Of a stretch of 64,000 nt of DNA, positions 30,719 through 39,838 are shown piece by piece. Where the stretch lies: NCBI RefSeq assembly GCF_039528175.1, contig NZ_BAAALH010000002.1:1426001-1490000 (forward strand), given 5' to 3'. Below the pieces are notes generated by a model, which worked only from the letters and a program-made list of their open reading frames with translations, was not told the DNA's origin and made no database searches. Both the position numbers and the translations under genes were made by a program. Within the stretch, counting starts at the first letter, position 1; every line of letters starts with the position of its first letter. The DNA comes from Citricoccus alkalitolerans (GTDB taxonomy: Bacteria > Actinomycetota > Actinomycetes > Actinomycetales > Micrococcaceae).

Positions 30719-30777
30719 TGTCCGGAAGGGTGGCGGACCCGCTGGTACTCCCAGTGGATCCGCCACCGGACCGGACA
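30719..30777 (+). terminator. Long hairpin after fusA
   Basis: TGTCCGG (30719-30725) pairs with CCGGACA (30771-30777), and a 17-bp inner stem (30729-30745 with 30751-30767, two G-T pairs) closes on a 5-nt loop. No T tract. Confidence 0.65.
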
Positions 30778-30890
30778 GGTGGCCCGTCCGCACTCCGGAG
30801 GATGGAACCACCACAGGACGGAAGGTCGGTCCGCGGAACAGGCGGTCCGAGTGGCCTGATCCAGGACCGGTCCTGACGCAATCCGGAGAA

Positions 30891-30920
30891 TTATCACCAG
30901 CAGACAGATCGAAGTAGACT
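30891..30920 (+). promoter_or_regulatory. Probable tuf promoter
   Basis: TTATCA (30891-30896), an 18-bp spacer and TAGACT (30915-30920), 69 bp before the GTG of tuf. It lies after the fusA hairpin, so tuf can be made independently. Confidence 0.6.
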
Positions 30921-30989
30921 TTCCCAAGTTGTCAGCACGCCACCCGCGTCTGAGAAGTCTCTTCAGATGAACAGTTCTAGGAGGAACCT

Positions 30990-32180
30990 GTGTCGAAGGC
31001 AAAGTTCGAGCGGTCGAAGCCGCACGTCAACGTCGGTACCATCGGCCACGTTGACCACGGTAAGACCACGCTGACCGCCGCTATCTCGAAGGTCCTGTAC
31101 GACAAGTACCCGGACATCAACGAGGCACGCGACTTCGCGACGATTGACTCGGCGCCGGAAGAGCGTCAGCGCGGCATTACCATCAACATCTCCCACGTGG
31201 AGTACCAGACCGAGAAGCGCCACTACGCCCACGTGGACGCCCCGGGCCACGCGGACTACATCAAGAACATGATCACCGGCGCTGCTCAGATGGACGGTGC
31301 CATCCTCGTGGTCGCCGCCACTGACGGCCCGATGGCCCAGACCCGTGAGCACGTCCTCCTGGCCCGCCAGGTTGGCGTTCCCGCCCTGCTGGTCGCCTTG
31401 AACAAGTCCGACATGGTCGAGGACGAGGAGCTCCTGGAGCTCGTCGAGATGGAGGTCCGCGAACTGCTGTCCTCCCAGGAGTTCGACGGCGACGAGGCCC
31501 CGGTCATCCGCACCTCCGGCCTCAAGGCCCTCGAGGGCGATGAGAAGTGGGTCAAGTCCGTCGAGGAACTGATGGACGCCGTGGACAGCTTCATCCCGGA
31601 TCCGGTCCGCGACAAGGACAAGCCGTTCCTGATGCCGATCGAGGACGTCTTCACCATCACCGGCCGCGGCACCGTCGTGACCGGGCGCGCCGAGCGTGGC
31701 ACGCTGAAGATCAACTCCGAGGTCGAGATCGTGGGCATCCGCGATATGCAGAAGACCACGGTCACCGGCATCGAGATGTTCCACAAGCAGCTCGACGAGG
31801 CCTGGGCCGGCGAGAACTGTGGCCTGCTGCTTCGCGGTCTGAAGCGTGAGGACGTCGAGCGTGGCCAGGTTGTTGTGGCTCCGGGTTCCATCACCCCCCA
31901 CACCAACTTCGAGGGCAACGTCTACATCCTGTCCAAGGACGAGGGCGGGCGTCACAACCCGTTCTACTCGAACTACCGCCCGCAGTTCTACTTCCGCACC
32001 ACCGACGTCACCGGCGTCATCACGCTGCCGGAAGGCACCGAGATGGTCATGCCGGGCGACACCACCGAAATGTCGGTCGAGCTGATCCAGCCGATCGCCA
32101 TGGAGGACGGCCTCGGCTTCGCCATCCGTGAGGGTGGCCGCACCGTGGGCTCCGGCCGCGTCACCAAGATCCTCAAGTGA
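30990..32180 (+). CDS. tuf: Translation elongation factor Tu
   Basis: 396 residues. GTPase motifs GHVDHGKT (residues 19-26), DAPGHADY and NKSD are intact, and domains II and III are complete (ending GRTVGSGRVTKILK). It delivers aminoacyl-tRNA to the ribosome. GTG start 30990 after TAGGAGGAA. A strong terminator follows. Confidence 0.98.
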   Translation: MSKAKFERSKPHVNVGTIGHVDHGKTTLTAAISKVLYDKYPDINEARDFATIDSAPEERQRGITINISHVEYQTEKRHYAHVDAPGHADYIKNMITGAAQMDGAILVVAATDGPMAQTREHVLLARQVGVPALLVALNKSDMVEDEELLELVEMEVRELLSSQEFDGDEAPVIRTSGLKALEGDEKWVKSVEELMDAVDSFIPDPVRDKDKPFLMPIEDVFTITGRGTVVTGRAERGTLKINSEVEIVGIRDMQKTTVTGIEMFHKQLDEAWAGENCGLLLRGLKREDVERGQVVVAPGSITPHTNFEGNVYILSKDEGGRHNPFYSNYRPQFYFRTTDVTGVITLPEGTEMVMPGDTTEMSVELIQPIAMEDGLGFAIREGGRTVGSGRVTKILK

Positions 32181-32203
32181 TCTAAGGCGTCAGCCAAACA
32201 CCA

Positions 32204-32244
32204 GCGAGAACCCCTTCGGCTTCGGCCGGAGGGGTTCTCGCGTT
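32204..32244 (+). terminator. Terminator after tuf
   Basis: A 17-bp stem (32204-32220 with 32225-32241) closed by a stable TTCG tetraloop, followed by GTTT. Confidence 0.85.
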
Positions 32245-32335
32245 TAAGGCTGCCATCCGGTCGACGCTGCACGCCGTTCAACGCTGCGCTCACCTTGGAA
32301 GCTCTCCAGCTGTGGACAACCGGGGCTGACCTGCC

Positions 32336-35300
32336 GTGGCCCCGTACGCTGTCGGTGTGGGGATCTTCATAGCGTTGCTATTCGGGCTAGTCGTCGGTGT
32401 GGTCGTGGCTCGGTACGTGATCGGACGCAGGCCCGATACCGCACCTGATGAGGGGATGAGCACCTACTCGCGATCGGACCTCGCCCGCGCCTGGCAGGAG
32501 GGGTACGACGCCGGCTCGGCCGCCTCAGCTGCCCCGGTCGACTCTGGTGCTCCCCGCCAATCTGCTCCCCCCACCACACCGAGCATCCCCACCAAGTCTG
32601 ACCTCCCCACTAGGCCTGGTCTCCCTGGCGAATTTGGCTCCTCGGTTGACCCGTCGCCGGAGGATTCTGCTCCGGTAGGGCCGGTAACCCCGCCTCCCCC
32701 AACCCCGCCTCCCCCAACCCCGCCTTCCCCGCTACCCCCGGGCCCGGTGCGGAGCCCCGAGGAGCAGGCCGCGGAGAAGGAGCGGCGGGACCGGCGCAAC
32801 GTCAACATCACCCTGTACACCGCATGCCTCCTGCTGGTGGCCGCTGCCTCGCTGTTCATCGGGGCTGCGCTTCCGGTGACGGCCAGGGTCGCGGGACTGG
32901 CCGTCGTCGTGGGCTTGTTCTATGGCGCGGGACTGGTGGTCCACGCGACGAGCCGGACGTTGCGGCCGGCGGCCACCGCCTTCACCGGGACGGGGCTGGC
33001 GCTGGTGCCCGTGGCCGGGGTCGCCCTGGATGTGCTCGTCCTGCACGAGCCGACCCTCTCCTGGCTGCTCACCTCGGCGGTGGGGACCGTCATGATGGTC
33101 TTCGCGGCAGTGCGCCTGGACAGCCGGATCGTGGCCTACCTGACGGTGCCGTTCCTGCTCAGCACCGTGATGGCCTCCGGTGCGGCAGTGCAGCAGGGTC
33201 TGGTGTGGGCCCTCATCGCCTCGATCGGCCTGGCCGTCCTGATGGCGTGGATGTCTGTGGATGGACCTGGACGCAACCGCTGGTTGCCGGCCGCGTTCCG
33301 AGCGGCCTTCGCGCAGACCCATCAGTGGATTGTCCCCGGCGTGGTGGTCCTGGGGCTGGTCGTCGGTGTCTGGATCGAGCCGGTGCAGATGTTCCTGCTC
33401 CTGTTGTCTGCGTGTGCCTACTACGCCACCGTCGCGGTGATCGGGCCGGAACGATACCGACTGGCGGCCACCTACGCCGTGCGGTGTGGAGTCCTGGTTG
33501 CACTCGTCCCGTGGGCTCTCATGCTGGACTGGTCAGCGGATCTCATGCTGACCTCGCTGGTTGTCTACCTCTGCCTGCAGATCCCGCTGGTATGGCGCGG
33601 GGCCGGTGTTCAGGGCTACCTGCCGGTCGGTGCGGTCGCGATGGTGGACCACGCGGTCTGCTGGCTGGTGGCCGTGGCACTGGCGGCCTCGTCGCAGTTC
33701 GCCGCGCTGGCCGGGCCGGTGCTCGGGACAGAAGGGCTGTTGCGGTTGACGCCGGAGATCGGGGTGGCCGCAGCCGTCGTGGTGGTCACCACGGCGCTGT
33801 TCTCCCTGATGTTCCTCCACACGAACCGCCTGGACGAGGTGGGGGTACCGGGAGCAGCGGACCTGCTCTGGCAGCTGACGACGCCGGTGGCCCTGACACC
33901 ACTCCTGATCCACCCGCTGACTCGCACCGACGGCTACCCCGGACCCGGCGATGCCCGCGGCTGGATCCTCGAGACCATCCTCCTCGTGATCGTGGCGGTC
34001 GAGGCCATCGCCATGGTCCTGCTGCGGCGCCGGGGCCAGCGCCGCCGGATCGACGCCCGGCTCATTCCCCACGTCATCGCCGCCAGCGGTGTCGCCCTCG
34101 TATACCTGGCCGCCTCACGCTGGGCAGACCCGGCTGGAGGTGCGGCCCTGAGCCTGACGGCCCTCGCAGCGGTGCTCTGGGCCACGGCGACCGCCCTGCA
34201 CCAGGGGCCGTTGACGGTGCGCGGTGGTCTCTCAACGGACGGCGAGGTGCGGGTCAGCACTGAGCGGCTTCCCGGTAGAGAGGAACCAGCCGGCAGCGAG
34301 GCACCGGCTGGCAGAGGGGAGCCAGGCGGCACAGCGAAGTCAGCCGGCACAACGCAGCCCATCGACGCGACGTTGTCGGTGGTGGTCTGGTCAGGAGCCA
34401 GCCTGCTGGCCGTGCTCCTCCTGCTCACGCCGTCGCTGTCCCAGGGTGGCGTGCTGCCGGGGTGGTATGTCCTCGCCGGGATCACGGCCGTGGTGGCCCT
34501 ACGGTGGCTGGGTACCGGCTCCCGGTGGAACGGGGCGTCAGGCCGGTCCGATGACCCCGCATATGACCACGCACACGTCCATTCACACGTCCATTCACAC
34601 GTCCACTCATACGACCGGCCACACGATGCGCTGGGGGACCGGCTACTCCTCTGGCGGACCCTCGTCCTGATCGTGGGCGGCCTGACGTTGCTCACCACAA
34701 CCCTCCGGTTCGCCGACGTGGCTGAGTCGGCTCGTACCTCCGCCAGCACCTCGGATCCCTCCACCGCTGTCTGGTCCTGGCACGTGGTGATCGGACTGGT
34801 ACTGCTGACGTGCTGGTTGGTGACGGTCGCCGTCGTCACCCGGAGCCGGCTGCCGCGGGCCACCCGCACGGTGATCCTGCTGGCCGGCCAGGCATCGTCC
34901 GCCGTACTGGTCTCCGCGGTGGTGGACCGGCTCGGAGGCAACGAGTCCGCGGCCCGTGCCGCCGCCGTCGTGGCCCTGGTGTTCGGATTGGCCCTGCGTT
35001 CCCGCTTTGCGCGGCGTCTGCCGGGCTCGGACCAGAGCGGGGGATCGGTGGGGGTCCTCGCGGCTCCTGCCACATCCTGGCTGGTGACGGGCGCGGCGAT
35101 CGTCCTGTGGTTCGTGGAGCTCGCGGCAGGGGAGGGTGACCGGGCCGCGCTCATGGTCATGGCGCTGGCCCTGATGGGGGCCGGGCTGGTGTTGCGGGTC
35201 TCCGCCGGCGGTCACTGGGCCGTGCTGGCCGGGGCGGTGGGACTCGTGGTGGTGTCCAGCGGCTGGTTCGACCTGACGGGTGGCTGGCTGCCGGCCGCTC

Positions 35301-36793
35301 TGTTCCCGACGTCGGCCGCCGCGGCCTTGATCCTGCTGCTCACCTTGTCCCTGTCCGCCTGGGAGATCGCGGTCTCGACGGGGCAGCCAGTGCCGAGAGT
35401 GGGCAGCGAACCGGACTCGATGTCCTCTGTGCCCCCTGTGCCCCCTGTGCCCCCTGTGCCCCCTATGTCCTCCGTGTCGACCTTGCCCTGGTTGCCCTGG
35501 CTGAACGACCTCGCCCTATTCCGTGCTGCGGGTGCGGCGACCGGGTGGGCCGTAGCCCTCGTGCTGGCTACGACCGGCGAGGTGGACCGGGGCCCGCACT
35601 TCGGCGCACTGGGGATGACGATGGCCGTCGGTGCATTGGTGCTGTACGTCTTCGCCCGGACGCGTGGGATGGTGGCACTGGTTGCCGGGACGGTCATCGC
35701 CGTGCCCGTGTCCTGGTGGCTGCTCTCGACATGGTGGACGGAGCGAGGGTGGTGGTTCCCGGACGAGGTATGGACTGCCATCATCATCGGCGTACTGTCG
35801 GCGGCGGTCCTGGGACTGTGGGCGCTGGTGGATGCACGCCACAGTCTGAGGTCATGGGCGACTGTGGAAGCCACGGGTCCGACGGAGGAGTCGGTCGCCG
35901 CAGAGTCGGGTGTACGTCAGCGGCCGGCGATCCTGTGGCAGGGTGGACTGGCGATAGTGCTCGTGCTGGCGCTGGGCAGCGTGGTGGCCCTCGAGCCACG
36001 TGCTGGTTCGCCCGAGGACGCCGTGGTCTGGACCGCCTTGGCTGCGGCGGTTGCGGGGGTCTGGCTCACCGTTGATGCCTGGGGGAGGAAGGTGCTGTGG
36101 GCCAAAGCCCTGCACGGGCAGACCCAGTGGGTCCTCTTCGGCCGGGACGCGGCGGTTGTGTTGACGTTCATGGCCGCCTCGCGCGGGTGGTGGCAGACCG
36201 CCGTCCCCGACGACCCGGGCCGCGCAGGCTGGTGGAATGTCCAGCTTCTGGTGCTCGTTCTGGTTGGGCTCGGATTCCGGCATGTGATGCGCGACCGGTC
36301 TAATCCGGGGCAAGAATCCGTGCCGGAGCCGGACCAGGAATCTGCGCGTGGATCGTATCAGGAGGGGAGCGGATTGGAGGCGGGCGGCTCGGAGACTGAC
36401 AGCTCGGAGACAGGTCGCCGCCGTCCCCTGGCCTACTTCGGTGCGGCGGCCGGCGTCTTCACCCTTGCGGGGCTCTATGTCCTGGCGAACGGCTCCGCTC
36501 ACATGCAGCTGACCGTGTTGGGCGGCTTCGCCCTGCTCGTGATGCTGGGCCTGACCCGGCGCGAACAGCTCCTCACGTGGTGGGGTGCGGCGGGGGTCGC
36601 GATGTCGGTGCTGTGGTATCTGCGCGGATATACCTACGTCTACCTCGCGTTGCTGGGGCTGGTCCTGATCGTGCTGGCCGTGCGGCAATTGCGGCGTCAC
36701 CAGGCCAGGCAGTCTGCCGCGGGTCCCGACCTGCCCCCGGACGCGGACGTGGCCTCGGACCGGGATCAGACTGAGGGCACCAGGGGCCGGTAG
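32336..36793 (+). CDS. Giant polytopic membrane protein of unknown function
   Basis: About 1485 residues, which I do not recognise. An N-terminal membrane helix (GVGIFIALLFGLVVGVVVARYVIG) is followed by a Pro/Ser/Thr-rich cytoplasmic region and then by very many hydrophobic segments, perhaps more than 30, separated by low-complexity loops. Three loops are built from in-frame tandem DNA repeats (32686, 34572, 35429). The start is uncertain: GTG 32336 gives the longest frame, while GTG 32357 lies 6 nt after TACGCT and could be a leaderless start. Its size and topology suggest an envelope or transport role, but no catalytic motif is visible. It ends just before the promoter of the small membrane gene. 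Confidence 0.7.
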   Translation: MAPYAVGVGIFIALLFGLVVGVVVARYVIGRRPDTAPDEGMSTYSRSDLARAWQEGYDAGSAASAAPVDSGAPRQSAPPTTPSIPTKSDLPTRPGLPGEFGSSVDPSPEDSAPVGPVTPPPPTPPPPTPPSPLPPGPVRSPEEQAAEKERRDRRNVNITLYTACLLLVAAASLFIGAALPVTARVAGLAVVVGLFYGAGLVVHATSRTLRPAATAFTGTGLALVPVAGVALDVLVLHEPTLSWLLTSAVGTVMMVFAAVRLDSRIVAYLTVPFLLSTVMASGAAVQQGLVWALIASIGLAVLMAWMSVDGPGRNRWLPAAFRAAFAQTHQWIVPGVVVLGLVVGVWIEPVQMFLLLLSACAYYATVAVIGPERYRLAATYAVRCGVLVALVPWALMLDWSADLMLTSLVVYLCLQIPLVWRGAGVQGYLPVGAVAMVDHAVCWLVAVALAASSQFAALAGPVLGTEGLLRLTPEIGVAAAVVVVTTALFSLMFLHTNRLDEVGVPGAADLLWQLTTPVALTPLLIHPLTRTDGYPGPGDARGWILETILLVIVAVEAIAMVLLRRRGQRRRIDARLIPHVIAASGVALVYLAASRWADPAGGAALSLTALAAVLWATATALHQGPLTVRGGLSTDGEVRVSTERLPGREEPAGSEAPAGRGEPGGTAKSAGTTQPIDATLSVVVWSGASLLAVLLLLTPSLSQGGVLPGWYVLAGITAVVALRWLGTGSRWNGASGRSDDPAYDHAHVHSHVHSHVHSYDRPHDALGDRLLLWRTLVLIVGGLTLLTTTLRFADVAESARTSASTSDPSTAVWSWHVVIGLVLLTCWLVTVAVVTRSRLPRATRTVILLAGQASSAVLVSAVVDRLGGNESAARAAAVVALVFGLALRSRFARRLPGSDQSGGSVGVLAAPATSWLVTGAAIVLWFVELAAGEGDRAALMVMALALMGAGLVLRVSAGGHWAVLAGAVGLVVVSSGWFDLTGGWLPAALFPTSAAAALILLLTLSLSAWEIAVSTGQPVPRVGSEPDSMSSVPPVPPVPPVPPMSSVSTLPWLPWLNDLALFRAAGAATGWAVALVLATTGEVDRGPHFGALGMTMAVGALVLYVFARTRGMVALVAGTVIAVPVSWWLLSTWWTERGWWFPDEVWTAIIIGVLSAAVLGLWALVDARHSLRSWATVEATGPTEESVAAESGVRQRPAILWQGGLAIVLVLALGSVVALEPRAGSPEDAVVWTALAAAVAGVWLTVDAWGRKVLWAKALHGQTQWVLFGRDAAVVLTFMAASRGWWQTAVPDDPGRAGWWNVQLLVLVLVGLGFRHVMRDRSNPGQESVPEPDQESARGSYQEGSGLEAGGSETDSSETGRRRPLAYFGAAAGVFTLAGLYVLANGSAHMQLTVLGGFALLVMLGLTRREQLLTWWGAAGVAMSVLWYLRGYTYVYLALLGLVLIVLAVRQLRRHQARQSAAGPDLPPDADVASDRDQTEGTRGR
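32686..32730 (+). repeat. 15-bp tandem repeat, three copies
   Basis: AACCCCGCCTCCCCC repeats at 32686-32700, 32701-32715 and, with one change, 32716-32730. It encodes a Pro/Thr-rich linker. Confidence 0.9.
34572..34607 (+). repeat. 12-bp tandem repeat, three copies
   Basis: CACACGTCCATT units at 34572-34583, 34584-34595 and 34596-34607 (last base pair varies). They encode HVHS repeats, giving a His-rich loop that could bind metal (inference). Confidence 0.9.
35429..35464 (+). repeat. 9-bp tandem repeat, four copies
   Basis: GTGCCCCCT occurs four times, encoding Val-Pro-Pro repeats in a hydrophilic loop of the giant membrane protein. Confidence 0.9.
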
Positions 36794-36796
36794 ACT
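36791..36796 (+). promoter_or_regulatory. -10 box of a leaderless promoter
   Basis: TAGACT ends 6 nt before ATG 36803, the spacing expected when transcription starts at the start codon. It overlaps the stop codon of the giant membrane gene. Confidence 0.55.
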
Positions 36797-36802
36797 GGAC
36801 CC

Positions 36803-36928
36803 ATGGAATTCCTCATTGCCCTGGTGATCATCGCCGCGGTGGTCTTCGCGATCGTTCGGTTGCGCAAGACCTTCGGCCGCGAGATCGACCGCGCGAAGCG
36901 CATCAAGCGAGCAAACGACAACCAGTGA
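36803..36928 (+). CDS. 41-residue single-pass membrane protein
   Basis: Begins MEFLIALVIIAAVVFAIVRL, one membrane helix, then a basic tail (RKTFGREIDRAKRIKR...). ATG 36803 lies 6 nt after a TAGACT -10 box. The stop overlaps the GTG of the next gene (GTGA), so the two are coupled. I know no function; a small partner of the downstream DUF3817 protein is possible. Confidence 0.65.
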   Translation: MEFLIALVIIAAVVFAIVRLRKTFGREIDRAKRIKRANDNQ

Positions 36929-37488
36929 ACCCGAACGCAGACTCCATCACCGGTAGCGCACAGGACACCTCACTCTCCAGCACAGCTCGGCGCACGCCAG
37001 AGAGGAAGGGCACCATCCTGCCTGGTCCCAGGGCGCTCTACCGGGCGTTCGCGACAGCGGAAATGTTCACCTGGGCCCTCCTGATCCTGGCTATGGTGCT
37101 GAAGTACTCCGGCGCCACGGAGGTCCTGATGCCGGCCGCCGGGGGAGCACACGGTTTCGTGTTCCTCTGCTACTGCGTCGTCACCGTCGGCGTGTGGATC
37201 AACCAGCGCTGGAGCGCCGGTCGAGGAGCCGCGGCCGTCCTGCTGGCTGCAGTGCCGTTCGCCACCCTGCCGTTCGAACGGTCTCTGGCCCGGCGCGGGG
37301 AACCGGATGCCACGTGGCGACTGGCGGATGGGCGCACCGAGGCCGTCGGACCCCGGGGGTTCTGGGAATCGCTCGAGGCCTGGGTCCTGCGGAACGTGAT
37401 CCTGGCCGCGGTCGTGACGGCCGGCGTCGTGGTGGTGGTGTTCTCACTGCTGCTGGTGGCGGGCCCGCCGGGTGAGTGGTTCGACTGA
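36925..37488 (+). CDS. DUF3817 integral membrane protein
   Basis: 187 residues. After a hydrophilic N-terminus, ALYRAFATAEMFTWALLILAM, the GGAHGFVFLCYCVVTVGVW helix and AAVLLAAVPFATLPFER match the DUF3817 core, and a fourth helix closes the protein. The family has no assigned role and is widespread in actinobacteria. GTG 36925 overlaps the stop of the small membrane gene by 4 bp. It precedes the S10 operon promoter. Confidence 0.75.
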   Translation: MNPNADSITGSAQDTSLSSTARRTPERKGTILPGPRALYRAFATAEMFTWALLILAMVLKYSGATEVLMPAAGGAHGFVFLCYCVVTVGVWINQRWSAGRGAAAVLLAAVPFATLPFERSLARRGEPDATWRLADGRTEAVGPRGFWESLEAWVLRNVILAAVVTAGVVVVVFSLLLVAGPPGEWFD

Positions 37489-37871
37489 CAGTGTTGCCGT
37501 CCAGCTGAATTAGCGCCTGGGGCACGGATCTGTCATACTGGATCAGTTGCTCAAGTGCTTGGGCGTGTGTGGAGTCGTGTCCGTGAGGTTCGGATTCCGC
37601 CGCTTGAGACCAAATCAACACACAATCCCCATCAGGATCTGGCGGTCCTGTGATCAGCTGTGTCTCTGGCATGTTCACGCATGTCTGCGGAGCAGATCGC
37701 GACACGCCCGACCGCGTGGGTCGAAGCCCCGGCAGGGCGAGGAACCCGGTTCTCCGGATTCGGTCTGCGCGGGTGGATATAGAAGCGCGGGGCCGGTTCG
37801 CCGGACCCGTTGCACACAGGGACAGGTACGTGAAACGCGTACGAAGCACAGGACGAAAGAGGCATGACGCC
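37489..37871. other. S10 operon promoter and long leader
   Basis: After the promoter at 37509-37538 about 330 nt of leader precede rpsJ. In other bacteria L4 controls this operon through a leader; I cannot show such a structure by eye. No convincing ORF. Confidence 0.5.
37509..37538 (+). promoter_or_regulatory. Probable S10 operon promoter
   Basis: TTAGCG (37509-37514), an 18-bp spacer and CATACT (37533-37538). Confidence 0.5.
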
Positions 37872-38180
37872 ATGGCGGGACAGAAAATCCGCATCCGGCT
37901 GAAGTCGTATGACCACGAGGTCATCGATACTTCGGCTCGGAAGATCGTCGACACGGTCACGCGCGCAGGCGCAACGGTGGTGGGCCCCGTGCCGCTGCCG
38001 ACTGAAAAGAACGTGTACGTCGTGATCCGCTCTCCCCACAAGTACAAGGACAGCCGGGAGCATTTCGAGATGCGCACGCACAAGCGGCTGATCGACATCA
38101 TCGACCCGACGCCGAAGGCTGTCGACTCGCTCATGCGCCTCGACCTTCCGGCCGACGTCAACATCGAAATCAAGCTCTGA
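37872..38180 (+). CDS. rpsJ: 30S ribosomal protein S10
   Basis: 102 residues, standard length, from ATG 37872 (MAGQKIRIRLKSYDHEVID). Also called NusE, it joins the NusB antitermination complex as well as the 30S head. The longer frame from 37650 is upstream leader read as protein. First gene of the S10 operon. Confidence 0.97.
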   Translation: MAGQKIRIRLKSYDHEVIDTSARKIVDTVTRAGATVVGPVPLPTEKNVYVVIRSPHKYKDSREHFEMRTHKRLIDIIDPTPKAVDSLMRLDLPADVNIEIKL

Positions 38181-38200
38181 GAGGGAGGTGCTGAGAAACT

Positions 38201-38851
38201 ATGACCATCACGCGAAACGTTAAGGGCCTGCTGGGCACGAAGCTCGGCATGACCCAGGTCTGGGATGCAGACAACAAGCTCATCCCCGTCACTGTCGTCC
38301 AAGCTGAACCCAACGTTGTGACCCAGCTGCGCAATGCTGAGGCCGACGGCTACGCCGCCGTCCAGATCGCCTACGGGCAGATCGACCCGCGCAAGGTCAC
38401 CAAGCCGCTCGCCGGCCACTTCGAGAAGGCCGGGGTCACCCCGCGCCGTCACGTGGTCGAGCTGCGCACCGGCGACACCGCCGAGTACACCCTCGGCCAG
38501 GATGTCACCGTCGAGGTCTTCGAGGCCGGCCAGAAGGTCGACGTCGTCGGAACCACCAAGGGCAAGGGCTTCGCCGGTGTCATGAAGCGTCACGGCTTCT
38601 CCGGCGTCGGTGCCTCCCACGGTGCCCACAAGAACCACCGCAAGCCGGGTTCCGTTGGTGGCGCGTCCACCCCGGGCCGCGTCTTCAAGGGCCAGCGCCT
38701 TCCGGGCCGCATGGGCGCCGTTCGCCAGACCACCCAGAACCTCACCCTCCACGGCATCGACGTGGAGAAGAACCTGCTGCTGATCAAGGGCGCCGTCCCG
38801 GGTCCCCGCGGCCGGGTCGTCCTGGTTCGCACTGCAGTGAAGGGAGCATGA
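38201..38851 (+). CDS. rplC: 50S ribosomal protein L3
   Basis: 216 residues. KGLLGTKLGMTQVWD at the start and the long loop RHGFSGVGASHGAHKNHRKPGSVGG, which reaches towards the peptidyl transferase centre, are present. GAGGGAGG precedes ATG 38201; the stop is 4 bp before rplD. Confidence 0.97.
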   Translation: MTITRNVKGLLGTKLGMTQVWDADNKLIPVTVVQAEPNVVTQLRNAEADGYAAVQIAYGQIDPRKVTKPLAGHFEKAGVTPRRHVVELRTGDTAEYTLGQDVTVEVFEAGQKVDVVGTTKGKGFAGVMKRHGFSGVGASHGAHKNHRKPGSVGGASTPGRVFKGQRLPGRMGAVRQTTQNLTLHGIDVEKNLLLIKGAVPGPRGRVVLVRTAVKGA

Positions 38852-38855
38852 GCAG

Positions 38856-39500
38856 ATGGCTACCAACGCAACTAACGCAGAAGCCAAGACCGTCAAGGTC
38901 GACCTGCCCGCCGAGATCTTCGATGTCCAGGCCAACGTGCCGCTGATGCACCAGGTCGTGGTGGCCCAGCTGGCCGCCGCTCGCCAGGGCACCCACAAGG
39001 TCAAGCGTCGGGGCGAGGTCTCCGGTGCCGGCCGCAAGCCGTTCAAGCAGAAGGGCACCGGCCGCGCCCGTCAGGGTTCGATCCGCGCCCCTCAGATGGT
39101 GGGTGGCGGTGTGGTCCACGGCCCCGAGCCGCGTGACTACTCGCAGCGCACCCCCAAGAAGATGAAGGCCGCCGCCCTGCGTGGTGCCCTCTCTGACCGC
39201 GCTCGTAACGGCCGCATCCACGTGATCGAGGAACTGGTCTCCACCGGTGCCCCGAGCACCAAGGGTGCCAAGGCTGCCCTGTCCTCGCTGACCACGGGAC
39301 GCAAGAACGTCCTGCTGGTCATCGAGCGTGCTGACGACACTGCGGCACTGAGTGCCCGCAACCTCGAGTCGGTGCACACCCTGTACTTCGATCAGCTGAA
39401 CACGTATGACGTGCTGGTCAGCGATGACGTGGTCTTCACCCAGGCTGCCTACGAGGCGTTTGTGGCTAAGGCCGGCGCACAGAAGGAGGATGCCAAGTGA
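38856..39500 (+). CDS. rplD: 50S ribosomal protein L4
   Basis: 214 residues. The central loop KRRGEVSGAGRKPFKQKGTGRARQG, which lines the exit tunnel, is intact. It overlaps rplW by 4 bp (GTGA). Confidence 0.97.
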   Translation: MATNATNAEAKTVKVDLPAEIFDVQANVPLMHQVVVAQLAAARQGTHKVKRRGEVSGAGRKPFKQKGTGRARQGSIRAPQMVGGGVVHGPEPRDYSQRTPKKMKAAALRGALSDRARNGRIHVIEELVSTGAPSTKGAKAALSSLTTGRKNVLLVIERADDTAALSARNLESVHTLYFDQLNTYDVLVSDDVVFTQAAYEAFVAKAGAQKEDAK

Positions 39501-39802
39501 GCGGCTCCATCAACAAGAATCCCCGCGACGTGGTCATTGCCCCGGTCGTGTCGGAAAAGAGCTACGGCCTGATCGACGAGGGTAAGTACACCTTCCTGGT
39601 CGACCCGCGCTCCAACAAGACCGAGATCAAGCAGGCGGTTGAGGCCATCTTCTCCGTCAAGGTTGACTCGATCAACACCCTGAATCGTGCCGGCAAGCGC
39701 AAGCGCACCAAGTTCGGTTGGGGCTCCCGCAAGAGCACCAAGCGCGCGGTCGTGACGCTCAAAGAGGGCACGATTGACATCTTCGGAGGTCCGCTCGCCT
39801 GA
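39497..39802 (+). CDS. rplW: 50S ribosomal protein L23
   Basis: 101 residues from GTG 39497. It shows RDVVIAPVVSEKSYGLID and the rRNA-binding loop RAGKRKRTKFGWGSRKSTKRAVV. L23 sits at the tunnel exit and docks SRP and trigger factor. Coupled to rplD by overlap. Confidence 0.96.
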   Translation: MSGSINKNPRDVVIAPVVSEKSYGLIDEGKYTFLVDPRSNKTEIKQAVEAIFSVKVDSINTLNRAGKRKRTKFGWGSRKSTKRAVVTLKEGTIDIFGGPLA

Positions 39803-39838
39803 GGCGTAGCGGAGACCACTTAATCGAGGAACTGACAC

